In this document: one piece after another, positions 26,050 to 37,155 of the stretch
Position numbering within the stretch: position 1 is the stretch's first letter
Layout: every line of letters starts with the position of its first letter
Source: DATFDN01 sp963830565
GTDB taxonomy: Bacteria > Pseudomonadota > Alphaproteobacteria > Acetobacterales > Acetobacteraceae
Assembly: GCA_963830565.1 (NCBI GenBank)
Contig: CAWHMO010000005.1
Location: forward strand, 496,001 to 560,000
DNA: 64,000 bases
Reading direction: 5' to 3'
Made by a program: the position numbers and the translations under genes
Notes under the pieces: model-generated
The model's input: only the letters and a program-made list of their open reading frames with translations
What the model was told of the DNA's origin: nothing
Databases searched by the model: none

Positions 26050-28833
26050 ATGGATGTCAGCACAGCTTCCGGGGTCGATGGCCTGCTCGCCATCGTCGCG
26101 CGCCGCATGGCGCAGACGGCCGAGGACCCGTTCGGCAATCCGGTCATGTCGATCGCGCTCGCGATCACGCGCCTGATCGACGACGGCGAGCTCGATGCCG
26201 TCTCCATCTCGGCCATCGTCCGCCAGCTCCGTGATGCGGCGTTCCACGATCGTGCCCACCGGCTCGCGGCCTATGTCGGCGGCACCGATGCCGCCGCCAA
26301 CGAGGCCGCATTCGCCGCCGTCGCGCGGACCGTGCTCCGCCCCGATCCGTCCGACAGCCCGGTGCGCTGGGCCGAGTTCCGCGCCAGCATCGAACGACCG
26401 CGCTATGCCGCCGTGTTCACCGCGCACCCCACGTTCGCGCTATCGCCCGAGGCGGCCGCTTCCCTCGCCGCCGTCGCGAGCGGCGCGGCCGAGACACAAG
26501 ATTTCGTCAGCCACCGCCCGCCGCCGATCACTCTGGCCGAGGAGTTCGCGCGGGCCGTCGCCGCGATCTCCAACGGGCGCGACGCGCTCGACCGCTTGAA
26601 CGACGCCCTGCTGGCCACCGCCGGCGAGGCTTGGCCGGAGCGCTGGACGGAGCTGCTGCCGCGCCCCATCGTGCTGTCGAGCTGGGTCGGGTACGACACC
26701 GACGGACGCACCGACATCGGCTGGTCCGACACAATGGGGCTGCGGCTGCGCATGAAGCTGTTGCAGCTCGAACGGCTTGCCCGACAACTTGCCGATCTGC
26801 CGCATACCGATGCCCTGCGCGCGCGACTCGGCAGCGCCACCGAGGCGGTGCGCGCGCAGCTTGATGCCACCGCGACAGCCGATCCGCCCGCCGTTGCCGC
26901 CTTCGCCCGCGTCCTCATCGGCCGCCGCGACGAGGCGATGACGACTCCCGCGCCGCTGCTCGATCTTTTCGCGCCCGCCATCGCCGCCGCCGATGGCGCC
27001 GCGCGGCGCGCGCTCTGCGTCGCCCGCGCCGGCCTCGTCGCGCATGGCCTCGCCCTCGCCCACACGCATGTGCGGCTGAACGCGACGCAGCTGCACAACG
27101 TCGTCCGCCAGCGCCTCGGCATCCTCGATGCCGCCGACGATCCCGCGCACCGTCGCGCGCTGCTGGCCGCCATCAACGCCGCCCTCGATGCCACGGCGCA
27201 AGTGCCGGTCGATTTCGGTGGACTGCTCGCCGAGCAGGCGTCCGCCGCGCGGCTGATGATGACGGTCGCGCAGATCACGAAGCACGTCGATGCCTCGACC
27301 CCGGTCCGCTTCCTGATCGCCGAGACGGAGAGCGGCTACACGCTGCTCGCCGCCCTATGGCTCGCCCGCCTGTTCGGCGTTGAGCGCCATGTCGAGATCA
27401 GCCCGCTCTTCGAGACGGCCGAGGCCCTGGAAAGCGGCCAGCGCGTGCTGGAGGAGGCGCTGCGCAGCCCGCATTGGCGCGCCTACCTCAAGACGACCGG
27501 CCGTCTCGCGCTGCAGTTCGGCTATTCGGATTCCGGCCGCTATGTCGGCCAGATTGCGGCGAGCTACCTGATCGAGCGGCTGCGCTTCAAGATCGGCGAA
27601 ACCCTCGCCCGCTTCGGCGTCTCCGGCGTTGAGGTCGTGCTGTTCGATACGCACGGCGAAAGCATCGGCCGCGGCGCGCATCCCGGCTCGTTCTCCGATC
27701 GTCTCAAATACCTCTCGCCCACCGCGAGCCGCCAGGCGCTCGGCCGCGCCAACCTGGCCGTCCGGGAGGAGAGTGCCTTCCAGGGAGGGGATGGCTACGA
27801 GTTGTTCGCGACACCGGCGCTCGCGCTCGCGACCGTGGCCCGGATCGCCGAGCACGCCTTCCATCCCGCCGCCGGGCCGATCGAGGACCCGATCTACGCC
27901 GAACCCGACTACGCCGCCGACTTCTTCGCAACCGTCAGGTCGGGGATGCAGGATCTGGTCGCGAACCCTGGCTACGCCGCCTTGCTCGGCGCATTCGGCC
28001 CGGCGCTGATCGATCGCACGGGATCGCGCCCCGCGGCGCGGCAGAGCGAGGAGATGGCGTCGCCAGCCTCGATCCGCCACCCCCGCGAGCTGCGCGCGAT
28101 CCCCAACAATGCGATCCTCCAGCAGCTCGGCTGGTGCGCGAACACGTTGCAAGGTGTTGGCAGCGGTGCCGCGCGCCATCCCGAGTTGTTTCGTCAGATG
28201 CGCGCCGACAGCCGCCGGTTTCGCCGCGCGCTCGACCTGCCGCGCCATGCGCTTGCGCACTCCGATCTCGATGTGCTGCGCGCGGTGGTCGGCACCCTCG
28301 ACCCGGGGCCTTGGCTTGACCGCGCCGCGCACACCCGCCGACCCGGCCGCCGCGAGGCGCTGGTCGCGGTCGCGCGCGCGCTCGAACGGCTCGATTTGTG
28401 GGCGCCGGCGCAGGCGATGTTCCGGCGCGTGCAGGCCGATCACCTGGCGCTCCGCGCCGTCTGGCCGGACGCGCCGCGCATGAAGCCGCGCGAGGTGCTG
28501 CTGCACGCGCTCCGCCTCGCGCTGATCCAGCGGATTTGGCTGCTGGCGACCGAGATCCCTGAATTTTCACCGCGTCACGGCTTAACACGGCACGGGCTGG
28601 AGGCGGCGCTGCTGCGGCTTGAGGTGCCGGCGGCGCTCGGGCTACTCGCCGAGATTTTCCCCGTCGGCGCCGACCCGGTCGCCGAGCAGGATTACGGCGA
28701 GGCGCCCGCCCCGCGCGCCGTCGGCTCCTACATGCGCGAGCAGACCGATATCATCGCGCCGATGCGCGTGCTGTTCGCCATCGTGCGCGAGATCGGGACC
28801 GCCATCACGCACGAGGTAGGGTCGTTCGGCTGA
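26050..28833 (+). CDS. phosphoenolpyruvate carboxylase-like protein, divergent active site
   Basis: 927 residues, the normal PEPC size. The fold signatures are present: 'FTAHPT' with the catalytic-type His near residue 125, 'GYSDSGRYVG' near 491-500, 'GESIGRGAHPG' near 535-545 and 'LRAIPNNAILQQLG'. Compared with E. coli PEPC, the Lys of GYSDSNKD is Arg, the FHGRGG sequence reads F-D-T-H-G-E, and the C-terminal QNTG tail is absent. PEPC carboxylates phosphoenolpyruvate to oxaloacetate. These changes make normal catalysis doubtful, so I call only the family. Start ATG 26050 (MDVSTASGVDG); the frame is open further upstream without family-like sequence. Confidence 0.75.
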   Translation: MDVSTASGVDGLLAIVARRMAQTAEDPFGNPVMSIALAITRLIDDGELDAVSISAIVRQLRDAAFHDRAHRLAAYVGGTDAAANEAAFAAVARTVLRPDPSDSPVRWAEFRASIERPRYAAVFTAHPTFALSPEAAASLAAVASGAAETQDFVSHRPPPITLAEEFARAVAAISNGRDALDRLNDALLATAGEAWPERWTELLPRPIVLSSWVGYDTDGRTDIGWSDTMGLRLRMKLLQLERLARQLADLPHTDALRARLGSATEAVRAQLDATATADPPAVAAFARVLIGRRDEAMTTPAPLLDLFAPAIAAADGAARRALCVARAGLVAHGLALAHTHVRLNATQLHNVVRQRLGILDAADDPAHRRALLAAINAALDATAQVPVDFGGLLAEQASAARLMMTVAQITKHVDASTPVRFLIAETESGYTLLAALWLARLFGVERHVEISPLFETAEALESGQRVLEEALRSPHWRAYLKTTGRLALQFGYSDSGRYVGQIAASYLIERLRFKIGETLARFGVSGVEVVLFDTHGESIGRGAHPGSFSDRLKYLSPTASRQALGRANLAVREESAFQGGDGYELFATPALALATVARIAEHAFHPAAGPIEDPIYAEPDYAADFFATVRSGMQDLVANPGYAALLGAFGPALIDRTGSRPAARQSEEMASPASIRHPRELRAIPNNAILQQLGWCANTLQGVGSGAARHPELFRQMRADSRRFRRALDLPRHALAHSDLDVLRAVVGTLDPGPWLDRAAHTRRPGRREALVAVARALERLDLWAPAQAMFRRVQADHLALRAVWPDAPRMKPREVLLHALRLALIQRIWLLATEIPEFSPRHGLTRHGLEAALLRLEVPAALGLLAEIFPVGADPVAEQDYGEAPAPRAVGSYMREQTDIIAPMRVLFAIVREIGTAITHEVGSFG

Positions 28834-28877
28834 CCGGGGGAGGATGGGCAGCAGATTTCAATCTGAGTGAAGCGGCG

Positions 28878-30899
<2,022 letters not shown>

Positions 30900-31067
30900 G
30901 CGGGCGGTCCTCGCTTCGGCAACGCGATGCACATGGGGGTGAGCGAGGCCGGGCGGAACCCTGATCGGGCCGTTGCGACTCGTCAACGCCCTCGGGTCCA
31001 CGGTCCGTCAGCGCAACCGGGACCACTGGACGACGTTCGGGGCCAGGACACCGTAAGGATCGCCCCC

Positions 31068-31574
31068 ATGAGAAAACTGCCTTTTGCACTCGCCGCCGCT
31101 ACCCTGATCGGCCTTGCCGCTGGCGCGGCCAGCGCGGCGCAGCTTTCCCCGCAGGATGAGCAATTCGTCAAGCAGGCGGCACAGGGGGGCATGGGGGAGG
31201 TCCAAGCCGGTCAGCTCGCCGAGGAGAAGGGCGCCTCGCCGGCTGTCAAACAGCTCGGGCAGACGCTGGTGACCGATCACACGACGATGAATAATCAGCT
31301 GAAGCAGATCGCGCAGCAGCAAGGCTTTACCTTGCCGCAGTCCCTGGACCAAGAGGACCAGCAGGACATGCAGGAGATGAAGAAGCTGAGCGGCGCGCAA
31401 TTCGACAAGCAGTTCACCAAGGAGGAGGTCGAGGATCATATGAAGATGATCCAGGCGTTGCAGAAGGAGGCTCAGAACGGGCAGGATTCGGCGTTGCGCA
31501 GTTTTGCCCAGTCCGGCATCCCGGTCATGCAGAAGCACCTGCAGATGGCGCAGCAGGCGCAAAGCGCGAGCTGA
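31068..31574 (+). CDS. DUF4142 periplasmic protein
   Basis: 168 residues with a clear signal peptide (MRKLPFALAAATLIGLAAG..., cleavage after A-S-A). The mature part is a ferritin-like four-helix bundle of the DUF4142 type: 'DEQFVKQAAQGGMGEVQAGQLAEEKG', 'LGQTLVTDHTTMNNQL', 'EVEDHMKMIQALQKE', with paired His/Glu residues that could bind metal. Very Gln/Lys-rich helices. Divergent from the DUF255 gene, with a terminator-like hairpin immediately after the stop codon. Confidence 0.88.
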   Translation: MRKLPFALAAATLIGLAAGAASAAQLSPQDEQFVKQAAQGGMGEVQAGQLAEEKGASPAVKQLGQTLVTDHTTMNNQLKQIAQQQGFTLPQSLDQEDQQDMQEMKKLSGAQFDKQFTKEEVEDHMKMIQALQKEAQNGQDSALRSFAQSGIPVMQKHLQMAQQAQSAS

Positions 31575-31616
31575 GACAGGGGTGGCGCCCGTGGAGATTC
31601 TGGGCGGGCGCCTGTC
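31575..31616 (+). terminator. hairpin after the DUF4142 gene
   Basis: Outer stem GACAGG (31575-31580) pairs with CCTGTC (31611-31616), and inner CGCCCG pairs with CGGGCG after a small bulge. It starts at the base after the stop codon. Only a short T pair follows, so termination strength is uncertain. Confidence 0.5.
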
Positions 31617-31693
31617 CTTGGAAATGCACCGTTGATGCATTTCCCGCGCAGCCGTGATGCAGCCTCCGCTGCCCGGCAGCGTTCTCCTGCTCC

Positions 31694-32815
31694 ATGTCCG
31701 ACGCGTCCAGCCTAGAGGTGCCCGAGAGCGGCACCTCGATCGAGGATCTGAAGGCCGCCGCAAAGGCGGCTCATCTGCGGTACGTCAGCGATCACCGCCC
31801 TGGCCTCCGGCGCGTCCGCGCCCCCAAGGGCTTCCGCTACGTCGACCCCGCCGGCCAAGCGATCACGGATGAGGAGACGATCGCGCGCATCCACAAGCTG
31901 GCGATCCCGCCGGCCTACGAGGATGTGTGGATCTGTCCGAACCCGAACGGGCACCTGCAGGCGGTCGGACGCGACGCGCGTGGTCGCAAGCAGTACCGCT
32001 ACCATCCGCGCTGGCGTGCGGTGCGCGACGAGGCGAAATACACGAAGATGCTGATCTTCGGCCGCGTCCTGCCGGTGATCCGCGAGCGCGTGAGCCACGA
32101 CCTTTCGCGTCACGGCCTGCCGCGCGAGAAAGTGCTGGCGGCGATCGTGCGTCTGCTCGAGACGACGCTGATGCGTGTCGGCAACGAGGAATACGCGAAG
32201 GCCAACAAGAGTTTCGGCCTGACCACGCTGCGCAAGACCCGGCACGTGAAGATCGAGGGCGGCAGGCTGCATTTCGATTTTCGCGGCAAGCACGGGATAG
32301 AGCACCACATTGACCTCAATGATCGACGACTCGCCGGAATCGTCCGCCGATTGCAGGATCTGCCCGGCCAAGAGCTGTTCCATTTCATTGATCATGAGGG
32401 CGCAACGCACCCGATCAACTCGCACGACGTGAACGACTACCTGCGCGACATTTCCGGCGAGGAGATCACGGCCAAGGATTTCCGCACCTGGGCCGCGACC
32501 AATCTGGCGGCCCTCGCCTTTCACGAATTGCAGGCCTTCGACACCCAGGCGGCTTACAAGAAGAACGTGGTTCACGCTGTCGAGGCGGTGTCGCAGATGT
32601 TGGGCAACACGCCGGCGATCTGCCGCAAATGCTACATCCACCCCGCCATCTTCGACGGCTATCTCGACGGCTCGCTGCTGGAAGCGCTCAAGCGCCGCGC
32701 CGATGACCAATTGGCCCAGCCCGGCTCTGGCCTCACGGCCGAGGAGGCGGCGGTTACGGCCTTTCTGAGCCGCCGGCTTGCCGATCGGATCGAGGAGGCC
32801 GGGCACACGCATTGA
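31694..32815 (+). CDS. DNA topoisomerase IB (poxvirus-like)
   Basis: Relaxes supercoiled DNA through a 3'-phosphotyrosyl intermediate. 373 residues: N-terminal DNA-clamp domain ('FRYVDPAGQAITDEETIARIHKLAIPPAYEDVWI'), then the catalytic domain with 'LMRVGNEEYAKANKSFGLTTLRKTRHV' (Arg/Lys), 'DFRTWAATNLAA' (Arg) and the nucleophilic Tyr in 'CRKCYIHPAIFDGY'. The full catalytic set is visible. Chromosomal bacterial TopIB genes are accessory. It stands alone 78 bases ahead of the glycosyltransferase cluster. Confidence 0.93.
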   Translation: MSDASSLEVPESGTSIEDLKAAAKAAHLRYVSDHRPGLRRVRAPKGFRYVDPAGQAITDEETIARIHKLAIPPAYEDVWICPNPNGHLQAVGRDARGRKQYRYHPRWRAVRDEAKYTKMLIFGRVLPVIRERVSHDLSRHGLPREKVLAAIVRLLETTLMRVGNEEYAKANKSFGLTTLRKTRHVKIEGGRLHFDFRGKHGIEHHIDLNDRRLAGIVRRLQDLPGQELFHFIDHEGATHPINSHDVNDYLRDISGEEITAKDFRTWAATNLAALAFHELQAFDTQAAYKKNVVHAVEAVSQMLGNTPAICRKCYIHPAIFDGYLDGSLLEALKRRADDQLAQPGSGLTAEEAAVTAFLSRRLADRIEEAGHTH

Positions 32816-32892
32816 CCGTTTCGCTGTCACGCACGCGTGTTGCTGGCGCGCACAGTGAAACGGCCGCTCTCGTGGAACGTTCAGCCAGCCGC

Positions 32893-33972
32893 ATGAACCT
32901 TGTCGTGTTCGGATTGGCGGTCAGCTCTTCCTGGGGCAATGGCCACGCCGCGCTCTGGCGCGGGCTGATCGGCGCCCTTGTGCGGGCGGGTCACCGCGTG
33001 ACGTTCTTCGAGCGCGATGCTCCCTGGTATGCCGAGCATCGCGACATTGACGCTCTGCCGGATGGAGCGCGCCTCATCCTCTACAAGGAATGGACATCCG
33101 CCCTGCCAGAGGCGCGGCGCGCGTTGGCCGATGCCGATGCCGCGATCGTCACGTCATACTGTCCTGATGGCAGGACCGCCGCCGCCCTGGTGCTGGACAG
33201 CGCCACGGCGGCACGCTGCTTTTACGATCTCGATACCCCGATCACGCTGGCGCGGCTGGAGGCGGGCGAGGATGTCGAATACCTGCCGCGAGACGGGCTG
33301 AGCGACTTCGACCTTGTGCTGAGCTACACCGGCGGCGCTGCGCTCGACGTGCTTCGCCGGCGGCTCGGCGCGCGCCGAGTCGCCCCCCTCTATGGCTCGG
33401 TTGATCCCGCCGTGCATCGGCCGGCCGCCCCCGCGCCGCAGTATCGCGCCGATCTCTCCTACCTGGGCACCTTTGCCGCCGACCGTCAGGCCGCGTTGGA
33501 ACGGCTGTTCATCGCCCCTGCGCACCGCCGCCCCCAGCAGCGGTTCTTGATCGGCGGTGCGCAATATCCCGCCGACTTTCCCTGGGGCGCGAACATCTTC
33601 TTCGTCCGTCATCTGCCGCCCGCCGAGCATCCAGCCTTCTATGCCTCCGGCCGGCTGACCTTGAACGTGACCCGCGCGGCGATGGCGCGCATGGGGTATT
33701 GCCCGTCCGGCCGATTGTTCGAGGCGGCTGCGTGCGGCGTGCCGATCCTCTCGGACGGATGGGCGGGCCTGGACGACTTCTTCGAGCCCGGCCGCGACAT
33801 CCTGATCGCGCACACGACCGAGGACGCGCTCGCCGCGCTCGATCTGCCGGATGCGAGCCTGGCCGCGATCGCGCGCAGCGCCCGGAGCCGTGTCCTGGCC
33901 GAACACACCGCCGAGCAGCGGGCCGCCGAGCTGATTGCCGCGCTGGAAGGCGCGGCCTCCGAAAGGGTCTGA
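32893..33972 (+). CDS. CgeB-like glycosyltransferase
   Basis: 359 residues, GT-B-like. The N-terminal 'MNLVVFGLAVSSSWGNGHAALWRGLIGAL' resembles DUF3880/CgeB proteins, and the C-terminal 'NVTRAAMARMGYCPSGRLFEAAACGVPILSDGWAGLDDFFEPGRDILIA' is the Glycos_transf_1_2 donor-binding part. It presumably moves a nucleotide-activated sugar to a small acceptor; neither is known. ATG 32893 is chosen because it starts exactly at the conserved fold. It is the first gene of a tightly spaced set running to 39982 (2-base gap to the next). Confidence 0.82.
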   Translation: MNLVVFGLAVSSSWGNGHAALWRGLIGALVRAGHRVTFFERDAPWYAEHRDIDALPDGARLILYKEWTSALPEARRALADADAAIVTSYCPDGRTAAALVLDSATAARCFYDLDTPITLARLEAGEDVEYLPRDGLSDFDLVLSYTGGAALDVLRRRLGARRVAPLYGSVDPAVHRPAAPAPQYRADLSYLGTFAADRQAALERLFIAPAHRRPQQRFLIGGAQYPADFPWGANIFFVRHLPPAEHPAFYASGRLTLNVTRAAMARMGYCPSGRLFEAAACGVPILSDGWAGLDDFFEPGRDILIAHTTEDALAALDLPDASLAAIARSARSRVLAEHTAEQRAAELIAALEGAASERV

Positions 33973-33974
33973 GC

Positions 33975-34710
33975 ATGTGGGGCATCATCCCGGCCGCCGG
34001 CACCGGCACGCGCATCCAGCCACTCGCCTTCTCCAAGGAATTGCTGCCCGTGGGATCGCGCAGCGACGGGGCGACGCTGCGGCCGCGCGCGGTGAGCGAG
34101 TATCTGCTCGAACGCATGGTGATCGCCGGTGCCGACAAGATCTGCTTCGTGATCTCGCCCTGGAAGTCCGACATCCTGCGCTACTATGGCGGCGACTATG
34201 GCCGCGCGCGCATCGCCTATGCCATTCAGAACGAGGCTCGCGGCCTGTGCGACGCGATCTTCCGCGCGCTGCCGCTGATCCCCGCGAACGAGCCGGTGAT
34301 CGTCGGCTTGCCCGACACGATCTGGTTCCCCGACCATGCACTGAGCGCGCTGCCAGATGACCGATTCTCGTTCCTGCTGTTCCCGGTGGATCGGCCCGAG
34401 CTGTTCGACGCCGTTTTGACCGACGCATCCGGTCGGGTCGTCGAAATCGAAGTGAAGGCCACGGCCCCGGCGTCGCACTGGATCTGGGGCGCGTTCAAGC
34501 TGCCGGGAGCCACGCTCGGCAGCCTTGCATGCGCTCTGGCGGGCGCGCGACCGGCGCGACGAGTATATCGGCACACTCGTCAATGCCTGGTTGGCCGAGG
34601 GTGGCGAGGCGTGGGGCGTGCGCGCCGGGCAGAGCTATGTCGATGTCGGGACGGTGCACGGCTATCGCGAGGCGATGCGGCTTCTGAGCGGGACGGAGGC
34701 GCCGGCGTGA
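33975..34710 (+). CDS. sugar nucleotidyltransferase (NTP_transferase), frame broken near 34527
   Basis: GT-A fold pyrophosphorylase activating a sugar-1-phosphate. It starts MWGIIPAAGTGTRIQPL followed by 'SKELLPVG', the nucleotide-binding loop and the Lys/Glu motif of the glucose-1-phosphate thymidylyl/uridylyl family. The C-terminal part ('HALWRARDRRDEYIGTLVNAWL...SYVDVGTVHGYREAM') is one base out of frame. Dropping a G at about 34527 joins them in a 244-residue protein. Probably intact in life. Its stop overlaps the next GTG start. Confidence 0.82.
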
Positions 34711-35477
34711 CGCATTGGACCGAGGACCGCATCCGCGAGCGCGCCCGTGCGCTTGGTCCGTGGTTCCACAACCTGAACCTCAAGGGAGTGGCAACCGCGC
34801 CCGAGCACTTCCTCGGCGATTATCCGACCATCAAGTGGCGCCATTTCGCAGCCGCGATTCCGGCCAACCTCGCCGGGCGCACGGTGCTCGACATCGGCTG
34901 CAACGGCGGGTTCTACAGCATCGAGATGAAACGGCGCGGTGCGGCGCGGGTGCTGGGGATCGATTTCGACGATGACTATCTGCGACAAGCCCGCTTCGCG
35001 GCCGAGGTGGAGGGGCTGGATATCGAGTTCCGCAATCTGTCGGTCTATGACGTGGGCGCGCTGGGAGAGCGGTTCGATGTCGTGCTCTTCTTCGGCGTGC
35101 TCTACCATCTGCGTCACCCGCTGCTGGCGCTCGATCTCATCCACGAACACGTCGCGCGCGACCTGTTCCTGTTCCAGTCCATGCAGCGCGGAGCCGATCA
35201 GGTGACGCCCGTGGCGCCGGACTACGAGTTCCACGAGTCCGGCATCTTCGACGATCCCGGATTCCCCAAGCTGCACTTCATCGAACACGAATACGCGCAC
35301 GATCCGACCAATTGGTGGGCGCCGAACCGCGCCTGCTCCGAGGCGATGCTACGCAGCGCCGGATTCGAAATCCTGAGCCATCCGGAGGCGGAGGTGTATG
35401 TCTGCCGCCGGATCGAGCGCGTCGGGGCGGCCTCGTATGGGGCGGTATACCCGGCGCTTGGGGCGTCCCGTCCATGA
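34707..35477 (+). CDS. SAM-dependent methyltransferase (TIGR04290/Rta_06860-like)
   Basis: 256 residues with a GTG start inside the preceding TGA. The SAM-binding motif is 'TVLDIGCNGGFYSIEMKRRGA', and the acidic loop 'VLGIDFDD' and 'DVVLFFGVLYHLRHPL' follow. The N-terminal 'GPWFHNLNLKGVATAPEHFLGDYPTIKW' is the hallmark of an uncharacterised methyltransferase family that travels with sugar-modifying genes. It is related in layout to the tRNA-cmo5U enzyme CmoB but is distinct. Overlaps the next gene by ATGA. Confidence 0.85.
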   Translation: MTHWTEDRIRERARALGPWFHNLNLKGVATAPEHFLGDYPTIKWRHFAAAIPANLAGRTVLDIGCNGGFYSIEMKRRGAARVLGIDFDDDYLRQARFAAEVEGLDIEFRNLSVYDVGALGERFDVVLFFGVLYHLRHPLLALDLIHEHVARDLFLFQSMQRGADQVTPVAPDYEFHESGIFDDPGFPKLHFIEHEYAHDPTNWWAPNRACSEAMLRSAGFEILSHPEAEVYVCRRIERVGAASYGAVYPALGASRP

Positions 35478-36358
35478 TCGAAGCGGCGATGATCTGGAAC
35501 GAACCCAACAACAAGTCGCATTGGGACTTCGAGTCCGATCCCGGCTGGACGATCTTCGGGCGCATGGCCCGCCTGACCGGACAGGCGATCGCGGCCGAGA
35601 GGCCCGGCCTGCCGCGCGTGCTGGGAGGTATGTCGCCGATTGATCCGGACTTCATCCGGCTGATGGGCGGGCAGGGCGTGCTGGCCGATCTGGATGCCGT
35701 GGCGGTGCATGGATTCCCGCTCGATTGGAACCACTGGCTGATCGACGAATGGCCGGCCAAGGTGGCGACAATTCAGGCGGCGACCGATCTGCCGGTGTGG
35801 ATCTCCGAAATCGGCGTCTCGACCTTCGGTGCCGAGGAGGTGCAGGAGTGGGGGCTTCGCCGCAGCGCCGAATTGCTGCGCGGACGCGCGCCGCGCATCC
35901 ACTGGTACAGCCTCTATGACCTGCCGGCGGCCTGGCCGGCGACGACGCGCCATCGCGAGGCGGAAGGCTCGTCCTACTATCGGCATTTCCACATGGGGCT
36001 GCTGGACGAGCACGGGCGGCCCAAGCTGGCCGCGCGCGCGTTCCACGACGTGACGCCGGAGTTCGGCATCTGCCAATGGTTCCACTACGAGGACCATCGC
36101 CTGGACGACGCGGTGCGCTGGCTCCGCGATTTCGGCGTGACCTACATCCGCACCGGTCTGTCCTGGGCCGACTGGTTCCGCCCGGACGCGGAGGCGTGGT
36201 TCGACCGGCAGATGCGCGCGCTGGAGGAGTTCCGCGTCACCGTCACCTTCTGCTTCACCCCCGAGCACCGCGGCACCTGGGCGCACTACACCGCCCCGCC
36301 GCAGGAGCCGGAGGAATTCGCCGCGTTCTGCGCGGCCATGCTCCGCCGTTACGCGTGA
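35474..36358 (+). CDS. glycoside-hydrolase-like TIM barrel in apparently permuted order
   Basis: 294 residues. Clan GH-A catalytic motifs are visible: an acid/base Glu in 'MIWNEPNNKSHWDF' at residues 6-19 and a nucleophile Glu in 'PVWISEIGVSTFG' near 110. After the usual barrel end ('LLDEHGRPKLAARAF'), sequence typical of the first three barrel strands appears ('AVRWLRDFGVTYIRTGLSWADW', 'VTVTFCFTPEHRG'). It therefore looks like beta4-beta8 followed by beta1-beta3. No signal peptide, so probably cytoplasmic. It could be a hydrolase, transglycosidase or sugar-binding scaffold. ATGA overlap with the previous gene. Confidence 0.75.
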   Translation: MIEAAMIWNEPNNKSHWDFESDPGWTIFGRMARLTGQAIAAERPGLPRVLGGMSPIDPDFIRLMGGQGVLADLDAVAVHGFPLDWNHWLIDEWPAKVATIQAATDLPVWISEIGVSTFGAEEVQEWGLRRSAELLRGRAPRIHWYSLYDLPAAWPATTRHREAEGSSYYRHFHMGLLDEHGRPKLAARAFHDVTPEFGICQWFHYEDHRLDDAVRWLRDFGVTYIRTGLSWADWFRPDAEAWFDRQMRALEEFRVTVTFCFTPEHRGTWAHYTAPPQEPEEFAAFCAAMLRRYA

Positions 36359-37155
36359 GCGCGGCGCGCGACATCCTGCGTGCCTTGGACTTGCGCGAAC
36401 CGATCGAGGCGCCGGTGCTGGTGCTGGCCGCGCATCCCGACGACGAGACGATCGGCGCCGGTGCCTCGCTGTTGTTGTTCCGCAAGCTGCTGATCGTCCA
36501 TCTGACCGACGGCGCGCCGCGCGACCTGCGCGATGCGCGGGCGGCGGGCTTCGTTGATGCCGCCAGCTATGCCGCCGCCCGGCGCAACGAGCTGCGCGCT
36601 GCCTTGCGTGCCGGACAGGTCGCGGCCGAGTTGGTCGAGCTCGATGCGCCGGATCAAGAAACGGCGTTGCTGATGCCTGATCTCGTGGCGGCGCTGCGGG
36701 ACGTGCTCGCGCGGTTCGCCCCCGCCTGCGTTATTACCCACGCCTATGAGGGCGGGCACCCCGACCACGATACTGCCTGCCTTATCGCCCGCCTCGCCTG
36801 CGGGGCGCTGGACAGGCCGCCGGCGCTGCTGGAAATGGCGGGCTACTTCGCGAACGTCACCGGCGAAATGATCGTGGGCGGCTTTCTGGGCGAGCCGGCG
36901 GCGCTGGTCGCGACGCTCGCACCAATTGAACGCGTGCGCCGCGAGGCGATGCTGGACTGCTTCGTGACGCAACAAGCCACGCTCGCGCCGTTCCGTGGCA
37001 TGGAGACCGAAGCGTTCCGGCTCGCTCCGCCCACCGATTTCGGAGAGGCGCCGAATCCCGGCCCGCTGTGGTACGAGCGGTATGGCTGGGGGATCGACGG
37101 CGCGCGCTGGCGTGCGCTGGCGCAGCAGGCGCGGGCAGCGTGCGGAGCCGGCTGA
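36355..37155 (+). CDS. PIG-L family deacetylase
   Basis: 266 residues, GTG start overlapping the previous TGA. The zinc-site motif 'AAHPDDETIGAG' near residues 25-36 and the later 'GGHPDHDTA' are the two hallmarks of the LmbE/PIG-L fold. Known members remove acetyl from GlcNAc linked to inositol (MshB, PIG-L) or from bacillithiol precursors. The target here is unknown, but an inositol-phosphate synthase lies 3.4 kb away. Overlaps the GT4 gene by 16 bases. Confidence 0.9.
   Translation: MSAARDILRALDLREPIEAPVLVLAAHPDDETIGAGASLLLFRKLLIVHLTDGAPRDLRDARAAGFVDAASYAAARRNELRAALRAGQVAAELVELDAPDQETALLMPDLVAALRDVLARFAPACVITHAYEGGHPDHDTACLIARLACGALDRPPALLEMAGYFANVTGEMIVGGFLGEPAALVATLAPIERVRREAMLDCFVTQQATLAPFRGMETEAFRLAPPTDFGEAPNPGPLWYERYGWGIDGARWRALAQQARAACGAG

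Noticed and set aside
30955..31000. Second possible EcfG site (GGAACC ... CGTT) before the DUF4142 gene
   Set aside because: The GGAAC to CGTT distance is only about 11 bases, too short for an EcfG promoter.
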